Counted from the stretch's first letter, positions 1 to 6,552 are shown. The stretch: 13,727 nt of DNA from Solirubrobacterales bacterium (GCA_019240015.1 JAFAZB010000026.1:1-13727), one strand, 5' to 3'. A program made the numbers and translations. The notes: generated from the sequence alone by a model not told the origin.

Positions 1-1511
1 AGCGCCGTCTGCGTCCGCTGCTCGAGCTCTTCGCGCTCCGCGGGCAGCGGTCCCCAGTCCACCAGGCGTCCGCCGACGAGCCAAAACGCGTCGAAGGTCG
101 GCTCGGTGGGGTGCGGCGCGAGCACCAGCCTCGGCCTCGCGTGCGTCGCCTCGAGTACTCCTTCCAGCCGTCCCATGATCGTGCGCAGCCGCCTGGCCCG
201 CCGTCGCAGCCAGATCGCGCGTTCGAAGCGCTGCTCGGCCGCCGCGCCGCGCATCTCCGCCTCCACGTGCGCGAGCAGACGCCCCGCACCCCCACCCGCC
301 GGGCCGCGCACGAACAGCCCGAGCGCCGCGTCGAGCCGCCGGCGGTAGAGGTTCGGGTCGAGGTCTCCCAGGCACGGCGACAGGCAACGCCCCATCTGAC
401 CGTAGGCGGAGGGGTGCTGGCGCCGCGGCAGCCGCCGCCCGCAATGACGCAGACCGAACAGCGAGTCGAGCTGCTCGATCAGCTCGAGCGCCAGCCGCCG
501 CCCGCGCAAGGGCCCGATCGAAACGCCGTGTCCGGCGGCCGGATCGGGCGACACCTCGAGGATCGGGAAGGCGATGTCCAGCCGGCAGCGGATGTAGACG
601 AGCCGGTCGTCTCGCCTCGCCAGGCGGATGTTGCCCGGCGGCCGGAGCTCTTTGATCAGCCGGTTCTCCAGCACCAGCGCCCCGAGCTCGGACCGGGTCG
701 CGCGGTAGTCGACGATCGCTGCATGAGACGTCCAGTCGGCGGGCTGCACGGAGGGAGCGAAGTGCGCCCGGGCGCGGCTGCGGATCGAGACCGACTTGCC
801 GACATACAGCGTCCTGCCGGCTTTGTCGCGGAACAGGTACACGCCCGGATCCTTGGGCAGCTCGCCGAAGTCGACCTGTGCGCGCTCCAGCACCGACGGC
901 ACCCTGCGCCGCTGACGCACCCGCCGAGGCCGCCGCGGCCTCAGCAGCGCCACGGCCTCGGCGATCGTGGTTGCGTTCGCGCATAGCCGCGGGAACAGGG
1001 CGCACAACACACGGGCGCACGTCTCGGCGTCAGCCAGCGCGCGGTGCGCCAGCCGGATCTCGATGCCAAGCGCATCGGCCAGCACGGTCAGCCCGCGGGC
1101 GCGCTGCAGCGGCAGCATCGAGCGAGCCATCGCGGCCGTACAGAGCACCGGCGGCGAAGGCCACTCGAGTCCCACCCGCTCGAACGCAGCCCTCAGCACC
1201 CTACGGTCGAACGGCGCATTGTGGGCGACCATCACCCGCCCCCCCAACCGGCCGGCCACCTCCGGCAGCACCTGCTCCAGCGGCGGTGCGTCGTCGACCA
1301 TCGCCTGGGTGATGCCGGTGAAACGCTGGATCCCCCTTCGCAGCGGGGCGCTGGTGCGAACCAGCGAGGACCACGTGTCGTGCAGTTCCCCTCCACCGAC
1401 GAGCACCGTCCCGACCTCGGTCAGTTCGCACGCGTCACCCGCGAGGCCATTCGTCTCCGTGTCGATGACCAGGAACTCGGCGGACGCGACCGGTTGCTCG
1501 AGCAGTTCCAC
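1..1511 (-). CDS. DEDD (DnaQ-like) exonuclease fused to UvrC-like GIY-YIG domain, 3' end cut by window edge
   Basis: The frame stays open from a GTG at 1511 to the left edge, giving 503 residues. The N-terminal third is a DnaQ/epsilon-type 3'-5' exonuclease: Exo I motif IDTETNG (D17, E19), Exo II motif VAHNAPFD (H97, D102) and Exo III HRALADAE (H156, D161), so all acidic and His ligands are present. After a basic linker comes a UvrC-type GIY-YIG domain, LPKDPGVYLF followed by LYVGKS (G223-V224-Y225 and Y236-V237-G238). The rest resembles the UvrC/Cho-like extension. Actinobacteria commonly carry this fusion (the mycobacterial Rv2191 type), thought to act in DNA repair, but its exact substrate is not established. 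An in-frame TAG lies 13 codons upstream and GTG 1511 is the only plausible start. It has no clear Shine-Dalgarno, but TATCAC lies 7 nt upstream, which suggests a leaderless message. The gene diverges from 1649-1855. Confidence 0.9.
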   Translation of the reverse strand, partial: MELLEQPVASAEFLVIDTETNGLAGDACELTEVGTVLVGGGELHDTWSSLVRTSAPLRRGIQRFTGITQAMVDDAPPLEQVLPEVAGRLGGRVMVAHNAPFDRRVLRAAFERVGLEWPSPPVLCTAAMARSMLPLQRARGLTVLADALGIEIRLAHRALADAETCARVLCALFPRLCANATTIAEAVALLRPRRPRRVRQRRRVPSVLERAQVDFGELPKDPGVYLFRDKAGRTLYVGKSVSIRSRARAHFAPSVQPADWTSHAAIVDYRATRSELGALVLENRLIKELRPPGNIRLARRDDRLVYIRCRLDIAFPILEVSPDPAAGHGVSIGPLRGRRLALELIEQLDSLFGLRHCGRRLPRRQHPSAYGQMGRCLSPCLGDLDPNLYRRRLDAALGLFVRGPAGGGAGRLLAHVEAEMRGAAAEQRFERAIWLRRRARRLRTIMGRLEGVLEATHARPRLVLAPHPTEPTFDAFWLVGGRLVDWGPLPAEREELEQRTQTA

Positions 1512-1518
1512 GGCACCG

Positions 1519-1524
1519 GTGATA
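1519..1524 (-). promoter_or_regulatory. Candidate -10 element for the exonuclease gene
   Basis: TATCAC on the minus strand ends 7 nt before the GTG start at 1511, placing transcription initiation at about the start codon. It matches four of six consensus bases but lacks the final T. No clear -35 is visible. The assignment rests mainly on the same spacing seen at five other genes here. Confidence 0.3.
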
Positions 1525-1632
1525 CGCCCGCCATCGGACGGCTTGCACGCCTACTTGCAGGACCCAGGCGCCGGCCGGCGTAATTGCGTCTTGATGACCG
1601 GCTCCGCGGGTAGCATCGCTGGCGTAGATTTA

Positions 1633-1641
1633 GGGAAGGAG
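1633..1641 (+). promoter_or_regulatory. Strong ribosome binding site of the 68-aa gene
   Basis: GGGAAGGAG lies 7 nt before GTG 1649. It fixes the start and stands out in a window where most first genes of transcripts lack any Shine-Dalgarno. Confidence 0.75.
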
Positions 1642-1648
1642 CCGTAAC

Positions 1649-1855
1649 GTGACCGCTATCGCCCCAGATACCGACGACGAGCTCCGCGAGCTGGACGAGG
1701 GCACCCGCCGCGCGTGGAGCATCTATAGCGACCGGCTGCGCGAGCTCAGCGGCGAGGAGTACGAGCGCACCGAGAGCGAGTCCTGGGACGAGCTCCAGGG
1801 CGAGCTGCGCCGGCTCGAGCTCCGCCGCGAGTCGCTCACCCGCCCAGCGGTCTGA
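1649..1855 (+). CDS. Small acidic hypothetical protein, 68 aa
   Basis: I do not recognise a family. The 68-residue product is highly charged and mostly helical in prediction, with Glu/Arg-rich heptad-like stretches (residues 10-65, for example RELDEGTRRAW and ELQGELRRLELRRE), so a helical hairpin or short coiled coil is likely. It has no signal peptide, no Cys and no transmembrane segment, so a cytoplasmic location is inferred. Support for a real gene is good: GTG 1649 is preceded by a near-perfect ribosome binding site (GGGAAGGAG at 1633-1641, 7 nt spacing), and third codon positions are GC-rich. It diverges from the exonuclease fusion, with 137 nt between starts. TAGCAT (1611-1616) or TAGATT (1625-1630) could be its -10. 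It is followed by a non-coding repeat array. Confidence 0.75.
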   Translation: MTAIAPDTDDELRELDEGTRRAWSIYSDRLRELSGEEYERTESESWDELQGELRRLELRRESLTRPAV

Positions 1856-1891
1856 CCCGCGCCGGCCGGCTGCACCCCAGCCGGCGCCCCG

Positions 1892-1979
1892 CGTACCCGC
1901 GCGGCGAGCTGGACCCTCGTACCCGCGCGGCCGGCGACCCCCGTACCCGCGCGGCCAGCGCCCCCCGTACCCGCGCTCC
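1892..1979 (+). repeat. Four-copy short direct repeat, about 24-bp period
   Basis: The 14-base core CGTACCCGCGCGGC occurs at 1892, 1918 and 1942, and an 11-base truncated copy (CGTACCCGCGC) at 1966. The segments between cores are 12, 10 and 10 nt and differ in sequence. The 26/24/24 spacing is not a constant multiple of three, so it does not look like a coding repeat. It lies between the 68-aa gene and the lipoprotein gene. The even spacing could reflect protein binding on one DNA face or simple slippage expansion. The rest of the 227-nt gap (1856-2082) holds nothing else clear except the GGTTCTTGG pair. Confidence 0.75.
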
Positions 1980-2013
1980 TCGCCCTCTGGAAGGGATTTC
2001 CCTGGTCAGCTAG

Positions 2014-2063
2014 GGTTCTTGGCTCGATCGAGCAGTGCGGACGTGACGCCTCACGGTTCTTGG
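2014..2063 (+). repeat. Direct repeat GGTTCTTGG in the lipoprotein upstream region
   Basis: GGTTCTTGG occurs at 2014-2022 and again at 2055-2063, 41 nt apart (about four helical turns). The second copy overlaps the Shine-Dalgarno region of the lipoprotein gene. TAGGGT at 2011-2016 could be a -10 element. A regulatory role is only a guess. Confidence 0.35.
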
Positions 2064-2082
2064 AGAGGAGCCAGCTCCGGCA

Positions 2083-2529
2083 ATGCGCAGGATGGCGATC
2101 GCGGTGCTCATGACGAGCGGCTTCGCGATATCAGCATGTGGGAACGCGAGCGGGACGTTCGCCAACCGTCCCCGGCCGCCGACCCCGGTGAACCTCACGG
2201 TGTACGTGAACAACGCCCGGATCAGCGTCTCCCCCTCGTCCGTCGGCGGAGGCCCGGTCGTGTTCATCATCACGAATCAGGCCTCTCAGGCTGAGTCGCT
2301 GGCGATCACCGCCGCCGGCCAGGCCCAGCCGCTCGCCCAGACGGCGCCGATCAATCCCCAGGCGACCACCCAGCTCGCGCTCGATTTCCAGCCGGGCGCG
2401 TACCTGATCGCGATCGGCCCGCAAGGCTCGAGCCAGGCCGCGCAGTCCACCACCTCGTCAATCCGGCCCGCTTCGTTGTTCGTTGGGCCCGAGCGCCCCT
2501 CCTCCAGCGGCCAGCTGCTCCAGCCTTAG
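2083..2529 (+). CDS. Lipoprotein with cupredoxin-like fold lacking copper ligands
   Basis: The 148-residue product begins with a basic n-region and hydrophobic core and has a lipobox ending in Cys19 (FAISAC), so it should be lipidated and held on the outer face of the membrane. Residues about 36-112 alternate beta strands (LTVYVNNARISVSPSSV, GPVVFIITNQ, TTQLALDFQPGAYLIAIG), a pattern typical of cupredoxin-like beta sandwiches. The mature chain contains no His and no Met, and its only Cys is the lipidated one, so a type 1 copper site is not possible. The C-terminal 35 residues are Ser/Gln/Pro-rich and probably disordered. GGAGAGGAG (2062-2070) precedes ATG 2083 by 12 nt; an internal ATG at 2092 would also retain most of the signal. 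It seems monocistronic, with a large hairpin 25 nt after the stop. The biochemical role is unknown. Confidence 0.75.
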   Translation: MRRMAIAVLMTSGFAISACGNASGTFANRPRPPTPVNLTVYVNNARISVSPSSVGGGPVVFIITNQASQAESLAITAAGQAQPLAQTAPINPQATTQLALDFQPGAYLIAIGPQGSSQAAQSTTSSIRPASLFVGPERPSSSGQLLQP

Positions 2530-2554
2530 ACGTAGGCGGCGTCCGGCGTCGTCC

Positions 2555-2609
2555 GGCGAACTTTGGCGATTTGGTTCGGAGGGCCCGAACCAAATCGCCA
2601 AAGTTCGCC
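2555..2609. repeat. Perfect 25-bp inverted repeat (hairpin), 5-nt loop
   Basis: The left arm 2555-2579 (begins GGCGAACTTTGG, ends GGTTCGG) is exactly complementary to 2585-2609 (begins CCGAACC, ends CAAAGTTCGCC), with loop AGGGC at 2580-2584. The stem starts 25 nt after the lipoprotein stop. No T-run follows on either side, so it is not a classical intrinsic terminator, although it could stop transcription. The AT-richer stem (AACTTT, GATTTGG) differs from the surrounding GC-only sequence, which suggests a palindromic (REP/MITE-like) unit. Copy number elsewhere cannot be judged from this window. Confidence 0.9.
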
Positions 2610-2678
2610 CCGCGGGCCGGGATGGACGTGGCCCCGCGCCCGGCCCCACGGCCCCCGGCGCCGCGCCCGAGCCTGGCT

Positions 2679-2728
2679 CAATGCCCCGGCGCAATCCCTA
2701 CCCCAATGCCCCGGCGCAATCCTTACCC
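2679..2728 (+). repeat. 25-bp tandem duplication upstream of marR
   Basis: Two abutting 25-bp units, 2679-2703 and 2704-2728, both begin CAATGCCCCGGCGCAATCC and differ at one base (C/T, giving CCCTACCC versus CCTTACCC). The second unit ends where the first operator-like palindrome begins. It may be a recent slippage duplication or a duplicated regulator site. Confidence 0.85.
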
Positions 2729-2737
2729 TTGCGCAAG
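2728..2737. promoter_or_regulatory. Candidate MarR operator O1 (CTTGCGCAAG)
   Basis: This perfect 10-bp palindrome overlaps the putative -35 TTGCGC (2729-2734). Its centre is 31 bp (three helical turns) from the second palindrome at 2756-2771, and the two share CTTGC/GCAAG half-sites, as expected for a pair of autoregulatory MarR sites. Confidence 0.5.
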
Positions 2738-2757
2738 CACAACTTGTATGCAATACT
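2729..2757 (+). promoter_or_regulatory. Candidate marR-MFS promoter (leaderless)
   Basis: TTGCGC (2729-2734), a 17-nt spacer, then AATACT (2752-2757). Initiation about 7 nt downstream would fall on GTG 2765, so the message would lack a 5' leader. This fits the absence of any Shine-Dalgarno before the MarR start. Confidence 0.45.
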
Positions 2758-2771
2758 TGCATGCGTGCAAG
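2756..2771. promoter_or_regulatory. Candidate MarR operator O2 (CTTGCA-4-TGCAAG)
   Basis: Perfect 6-bp half-sites CTTGCA (2756-2761) and TGCAAG (2766-2771) flank TGCG. The site covers the predicted transcription and translation start, so bound repressor would block initiation. TTGC-6-GCAA spacing is common for MarR-family operators. Confidence 0.5.
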
Positions 2772-3256
2772 CAACGATCTCACCGATAGAAGTCGAACAG
2801 GATGGGCTTTCCGCCGACCTGTTCGCGTTCATCGTCTACCTGCACAAGAACTGCAACGCCGACCTGTTCGAGGCGGTCGGAGCGCTCGAGCTCACGCTCA
2901 CACAGATCAAGCTGCTGCACCACCTCGAGGATCAGGGCCGTGAGCTGACGCTCAAAGAGGCGGGCGAGCTGGTGCACGTCTCGCTGCCAGCCGCCAGCCG
3001 CACCGTCGAGGATCTGGTGCGCCGCGGGTTCGTCGAGCGCCGTGAGGACGCCGACGATCGCCGGATGAAGCGCGTCGGGCTCACCGACGCGGGCCGATCG
3101 GTCATCCGACGGCTCAACGCCGCCCGCCTCAGTGGTCTCGCGCAGTTCGCCGAAAGCCTCAATGCCGTCGAACGCGACCGCCTCGCCGGGGCGCTCTCGA
3201 TCCTGCTCGAGCGTGCCGACGTCGCGGCCTGCCGCCCGGAAGGACTGACACCGTGA
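2765..3256 (+). CDS. MarR-family transcriptional regulator
   Basis: From GTG 2765 the product is 163 residues, normal for MarR proteins. The winged helix-turn-helix spans about residues 41-112: LTLTQIKLLHHL, helix LKEAGELVHVS, recognition helix LPAASRTVEDLVRRGFV (74-90), then the wing with D98-R99-R100 (EDADDRRMKRVGLT), the usual MarR DxR signature. N- and C-terminal helices would form the dimer interface. The open frame extends upstream through the hairpin and repeats, so the start is inferred: GTG 2765 fits the promoter and family length, and TTG 2744 is the alternative. The stop TGA overlaps the exporter start (GTGA at 3253-3256), so the two are translationally coupled. It is probably a ligand-relieved repressor of its own operon via the palindromes at 2728-2737 and 2756-2771. 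The ligand is unknown; a lipophilic or phenolic compound is usual for such pairs. Confidence 0.88.
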   Translation: MQATISPIEVEQDGLSADLFAFIVYLHKNCNADLFEAVGALELTLTQIKLLHHLEDQGRELTLKEAGELVHVSLPAASRTVEDLVRRGFVERREDADDRRMKRVGLTDAGRSVIRRLNAARLSGLAQFAESLNAVERDRLAGALSILLERADVAACRPEGLTP

Positions 3257-4833
3257 CCGAACGCATCCTTGCGCACAGACATCGCCTCGTAACTGACGAG
3301 AACAGCCGCTGGTGGACGCTCGGAGCGATGTGCTTCGCGCTGTTCATGATCATGCTCGACAACACGGTTGTGAACGTCGCGCTGCCCTCGATTCAGCGCG
3401 ATCTGCACGCCTCGCTCTCCTCGCTCGAGTGGACCGTCAACGCCTACACGCTGACCTTCGCGGTGCTGCTGGTCACCGGAGGCCGGCTGGGCGACATCTT
3501 CGGCCGCCGGATGATGTTCCTGTTCGGAGTGGTCCTGTTCGGCCTCTCCAGCGCCGCGATCGGCTTCGCTCCCAGCGACTCCGCGCTGGTCGGCTTCAGG
3601 GCGGTTCAGGGCATCGGCGCCGCATTCATGATGCCGGCCACGCTGTCGATCATCACCCAGGCGTTCCCGGCCGAGCAGCGCGGCATGGCGATCGGCACGT
3701 GGGCCGGGGTCAGCGCGCTCGCGCTCGCGATCGGGCCGGTGCTTGGCGGCTTCTTGACCCAGGACGTGAGCTGGCGGGCGATCTTCTTCATCAATCCCCC
3801 GATCGCCGTCGTGGCGGTCGCGGTGACGCTGTTCGCCGCGCGTGAGTCCCGCGACGAGACCGTCAGACGGACCGTCGACATTCCCGGCATCGCCGCGATC
3901 ACCGGCGGTCTGACCGCGCTCGTGCTGGCGCTCGTGGAGGGCAACCGCTGGCATTGGGGCTCGACCCGCATCGTCGCGCTGCTCGCCGTGGCGGTGCTGG
4001 GGTTGGGCGGGTTCGCTGCGATCGAGCGCCGCGTCAGAGTGCCGATGATCGACTTCAGCTTCTTCCGCTCGCGGACGTTCGTGGGCGCGAACCTGGTCGC
4101 GTTCTTGATCTCGTTCGCGATGCTGGCGATGTTCTTCTTCATGGCGCTTTACATGCAGAACATCCTTCACTACTCACCGCTCGGCACCGGCGTGCGCTTC
4201 CTGCCCGCCACGTCGCTGATCATCGTGATGGGACCGCTCGCCGGCCGCTTGACCGACCGAATTGGCCCCCGGCCGCTGATGACCGCTGGTCTGGTGATCG
4301 TCGCCGGGTCACTGTTCCTCGACTCGCAGATCACCGTGCACAGCGGCTATGGCCTGCTGCTGCCCAGCTTCATGCTGATGGGCGCGGGCATGGGCCTGGT
4401 CATGTCGCCGATGAGCGCCGCCGCGATGAACTCGGTCGACAGGACCAAGGCCGGAGCGGCCTCGGGCGTCCTGTCGATGAGCCGGATGGTGGGCGGCACC
4501 TTCGGGGTCGCCGTGATGGGAGCGCTGGTGAGCGCGATTGGGCGCTCGAAGATCGACGCCGGGCTGCCCCAGCTACCCTCCGCCACCCGCGCGGCGATTG
4601 CCAACTCGCTCGGTTCCGGTGGATTGCCGGCTGGCCATTACGCCTCCGCTCAGGTCGTCGCCACGGTGCAGAACGCGTTCGTGTCGGCGCTCGGCACCGG
4701 CCTGCTGGTGGGCACCACGATGACGCTGATCGGGGCGGCGCTCGCCTGGGCGCTGGTGGAGCGACTGCCGGTCAAGGCGGAGCAGGTTCCGATCGCCGAG
4801 CCGGTCGCCAGCGGCGGCGAGCTGGCGGCCTGA
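3253..4833 (+). CDS. MFS drug exporter, DHA2 (EmrB/QacA) family, 14 TM
   Basis: The product is 526 residues with about 14 hydrophobic segments, the DHA2 size and topology. Family motifs are visible: motif D1 LDNTVVNVALPS (35-46), motif A GRLGDIFGRR (77-86), motif B around R116 (LVGFRAVQGIGAA) and the antiporter motif C (G152 to GPVLGG, 161-166). These mark a proton-coupled exporter of drugs or other hydrophobic molecules in the cytoplasmic membrane. The GTG start overlaps the stop of marR by 4 nt, and no separate promoter is visible, so expression should follow marR. The N-terminal 22 residues are cytosolic and charged. The final 20 residues are an ordinary cytosolic tail. The substrate cannot be predicted from sequence. 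A GC-rich 94-nt gap follows before ccr. Confidence 0.92.
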   Translation: MTERILAHRHRLVTDENSRWWTLGAMCFALFMIMLDNTVVNVALPSIQRDLHASLSSLEWTVNAYTLTFAVLLVTGGRLGDIFGRRMMFLFGVVLFGLSSAAIGFAPSDSALVGFRAVQGIGAAFMMPATLSIITQAFPAEQRGMAIGTWAGVSALALAIGPVLGGFLTQDVSWRAIFFINPPIAVVAVAVTLFAARESRDETVRRTVDIPGIAAITGGLTALVLALVEGNRWHWGSTRIVALLAVAVLGLGGFAAIERRVRVPMIDFSFFRSRTFVGANLVAFLISFAMLAMFFFMALYMQNILHYSPLGTGVRFLPATSLIIVMGPLAGRLTDRIGPRPLMTAGLVIVAGSLFLDSQITVHSGYGLLLPSFMLMGAGMGLVMSPMSAAAMNSVDRTKAGAASGVLSMSRMVGGTFGVAVMGALVSAIGRSKIDAGLPQLPSATRAAIANSLGSGGLPAGHYASAQVVATVQNAFVSALGTGLLVGTTMTLIGAALAWALVERLPVKAEQVPIAEPVASGGELAA

Positions 4834-4882
4834 AGCCGTCCCGGGCGGGCGCCGGCAGGCGCCGCCGCGGAGCCCTCGCGGG

Positions 4883-4888
4883 TACGAT
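4883..4888 (+). promoter_or_regulatory. Candidate -10 element for ccr
   Basis: TACGAT lies 39 nt before the ccr GTG and would give a leader of about 33 nt containing the AAGG ribosome binding site (4917-4920, 7 nt before GTG 4928). No -35 consensus is visible at the expected distance. This is one of the few transcripts here with a normal leader. Confidence 0.35.
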
Positions 4889-4927
4889 CCGGGCCTCCAG
4901 TCCCCTCCCCCACCGCAAGGTTGGCCT

Positions 4928-6178
4928 GTGGCCGTTGATCTGAGCCAAGTCGCGAACGTAGAGACCGAGCCGGGCGAGCTCCCCGCGACGATGGCCGCTT
5001 GGGTGATTCGGGAGGAGCGCCAGGGCGAGCCGGTCGACGCGTTCCAGATCGAGGAAATCGAGGTGCCCGAGCCCGGAGCGTTCGAGGTCGTGGTCCGGGT
5101 GATGGCGGCCGGGGTCAACTTCAACAACGTCTGGGCCGCCCTCGGCGAGCCGGTCTCGGTGTTCCGCTACCACCCCGCCGAAGACCACCACATCGGGGGC
5201 TCCGACGCCTCCGGGATCGTCTGGAAGGTGGGCGACGGCGTGACGCGATGGAAGCCGGGCGACGAGGTCGTGATCCACTGCAACCAGGCCTCCTACGAGG
5301 ACCCCGAGGTCCACGGCCTCGACCCGCTCGCCGCCCCCAGCCAGCAGATCTGGGGCTACGAGACGAGCTGGGGCTCGTTCGCGCAGTTCTGCAAGGTCCA
5401 GGCCCAACAACTGCTGCACAAGCCAAAGCACCTCGCCTGGGAGGAGGCGGCGGCGTACGGGCTGACCTACTTCACCGCCTACCGGATGCTGATCGACCGC
5501 TGCCGGCTCGAACCCGGGCACAGGGTGCTGATCTGGGGCGCCGCGGGCGGGCTCGGCGTGTTCGCCACCCAGCTCTGCGCGCTCACCGGCGCCGACGCGG
5601 TCGGGGTCGTCTCCAGCGACGAGAAGGGCGCGCTTGTCAAGCAGCTCGGCGCGATCGGCTACGTCGAGCGCTCCCAGTACGCCGGGATGATGCGCCGCGG
5701 TGACGAGAGTGCCGAGGAGGAGCGAGCCCGGTTCAAGGAATCGCGACGCTTCTGCAAGGCGGTCGAGGAGCTGCTCGGCGGCCCGCCCGACATCGTCTTC
5801 GAGCACGTCGGCAAGGCCACCTTCCCGACCTCGGTGCTCGCGGTCAAGCCGTTCGGCAAGGTCGTGATCTGCGGAGCCACCTCCGGGTACCAGCTCGATT
5901 TCGACGTGCGCTACCTGTGGATGCGCCAGAAGGAGATCCTCGGCTCGCACTTCGCCAACGCCTGGCAGGCCACCAAGGCCAACGAGCTGATCGAGGAGTC
6001 GAAGATCCGACCCGTGCTGTGGCAGACGATGGGGTTCGACAAGGTCGCCGAGGCGCACCAGCTGCTGCGTGACAACCGGCATCTCGGCAAGATCGCGATC
6101 CTGGTCGGGGCGACCGCGGAGGGCCAGGGCCGGACCGCCGAGGGACCCGGGGCGATTCGCGCCGAGGTGGGGGCCTAA
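4928..6178 (+). CDS. ccr: Crotonyl-CoA carboxylase/reductase
   Basis: The product is 416 residues and is an MDR-superfamily enzyme that converts crotonyl-CoA, CO2 and NADPH to (2S)-ethylmalonyl-CoA. The GroES-like N-terminal domain (about 20-170) contains GVNFNNVWAALGEP and HHIGGSDASGIVWKVGDGV, both Ccr hallmarks. The NADPH-binding Rossmann loop is GAAGGLG (204-210). By alignment from memory with characterised Ccr enzymes, the CO2-handling residues are kept: the Asn cluster at 64-67, the GYET pair Y144-E145 (Phe-Glu in Kitasatospora, Tyr-Glu in Rhodobacter-type enzymes) and H341 in GSHFAN. This argues for a true carboxylase rather than a plain reductase. GTG 4928 has AAGG 7 nt upstream. A small gene follows 2 nt after the stop. 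The product feeds the ethylmalonyl-CoA pathway (Ecm is at 11460) and could also supply polyketide extender units. Confidence 0.93.
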   Translation: MAVDLSQVANVETEPGELPATMAAWVIREERQGEPVDAFQIEEIEVPEPGAFEVVVRVMAAGVNFNNVWAALGEPVSVFRYHPAEDHHIGGSDASGIVWKVGDGVTRWKPGDEVVIHCNQASYEDPEVHGLDPLAAPSQQIWGYETSWGSFAQFCKVQAQQLLHKPKHLAWEEAAAYGLTYFTAYRMLIDRCRLEPGHRVLIWGAAGGLGVFATQLCALTGADAVGVVSSDEKGALVKQLGAIGYVERSQYAGMMRRGDESAEEERARFKESRRFCKAVEELLGGPPDIVFEHVGKATFPTSVLAVKPFGKVVICGATSGYQLDFDVRYLWMRQKEILGSHFANAWQATKANELIEESKIRPVLWQTMGFDKVAEAHQLLRDNRHLGKIAILVGATAEGQGRTAEGPGAIRAEVGA

Positions 6179-6180
6179 CG

Positions 6181-6552
6181 ATGGCGGCCAAGGGAGGGGT
6201 CGTCTGGATCGCCTGGTACGCGACCGTGCTCCGGCAGGAATCCTTCGCGGTCGAGGTCGCCAGGGCAGCGCCGCTGGCGCTCCGCTACGGCGCCACGCAG
6301 TACGCCGTCCACCGGTCGACCGAGGACCGCTACAAGATCACCCAGATGGCCTGGTTTGCCTCCGAGGGTGACTGGTATCGGTACTGGAACGGCCCCGAGA
6401 TGATGGAGTTCCGCAGGCGAAATTCGGGCCACTTCCAGATCCCGGTGAGCTACGTCTGGAATGACGAGCTCGCCGCCGGCGCGCTGGGCCCCGAGGTGCC
6501 GCTCCCCGAGCCGGCGCCCGAGCCGGAGCCTGAGCCCCAGGCGGCGGCTTAG
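6181..6552 (+). CDS. Small aromatic-rich hypothetical protein co-transcribed with ccr
   Basis: ATG 6181 lies 2 nt after the ccr stop, so the pair is almost surely one operon. The 123-residue product is unusually aromatic: Trp at 9, 12, 58, 65, 69 and 93, and seven Tyr. The order of segments (strand VVWIAWYATV, helix ESFAVEVARAAPLAL, strand QYAVHRS, strand YKITQMAWFAS, helix EGDWYRYWNGPEMMEFRRR, strand QIPVSYVWNDE) is what one expects of a ferredoxin-like, dimeric alpha/beta-barrel protein of the ABM/EthD kind, but I cannot assign it to a named family. Residues 106-123 form a Pro-Glu tail (PLPEPAPEPEPEPQAAA) that is probably disordered. There is no signal peptide. Because of the tight linkage, a role with Ccr or its acyl-CoA substrates is inferred. 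No catalytic residues can be named. Confidence 0.8.
   Translation: MAAKGGVVWIAWYATVLRQESFAVEVARAAPLALRYGATQYAVHRSTEDRYKITQMAWFASEGDWYRYWNGPEMMEFRRRNSGHFQIPVSYVWNDELAAGALGPEVPLPEPAPEPEPEPQAAA

Noticed and set aside
111..986. Plus-strand open frame of 291 codons
   Set aside because: It lies opposite the UvrC-like part of the exonuclease fusion, whose motifs are unambiguous.
1892..1979. CRISPR-like array
   Set aside because: Repeats are 14 bp with 10-12 nt spacers, too short, and there are no cas genes.
2483..2764. Upstream extension of the MarR frame to an ATG at 2483
   Set aside because: It would overlap the lipoprotein gene and translate through the hairpin, the tandem duplication and the promoter; family length fits GTG 2765.
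2932..4170. Long antisense open frame (412 codons) opposite marR and the exporter
   Set aside because: It is an Arg/Asp/His-rich composition product of GC-rich antisense codons, and the plus-strand frames carry clear family motifs.
4772..6082. Long antisense open frame opposite ccr
   Set aside because: It mirrors the ccr codon pattern, has no recognisable motif and overlaps a certain gene.
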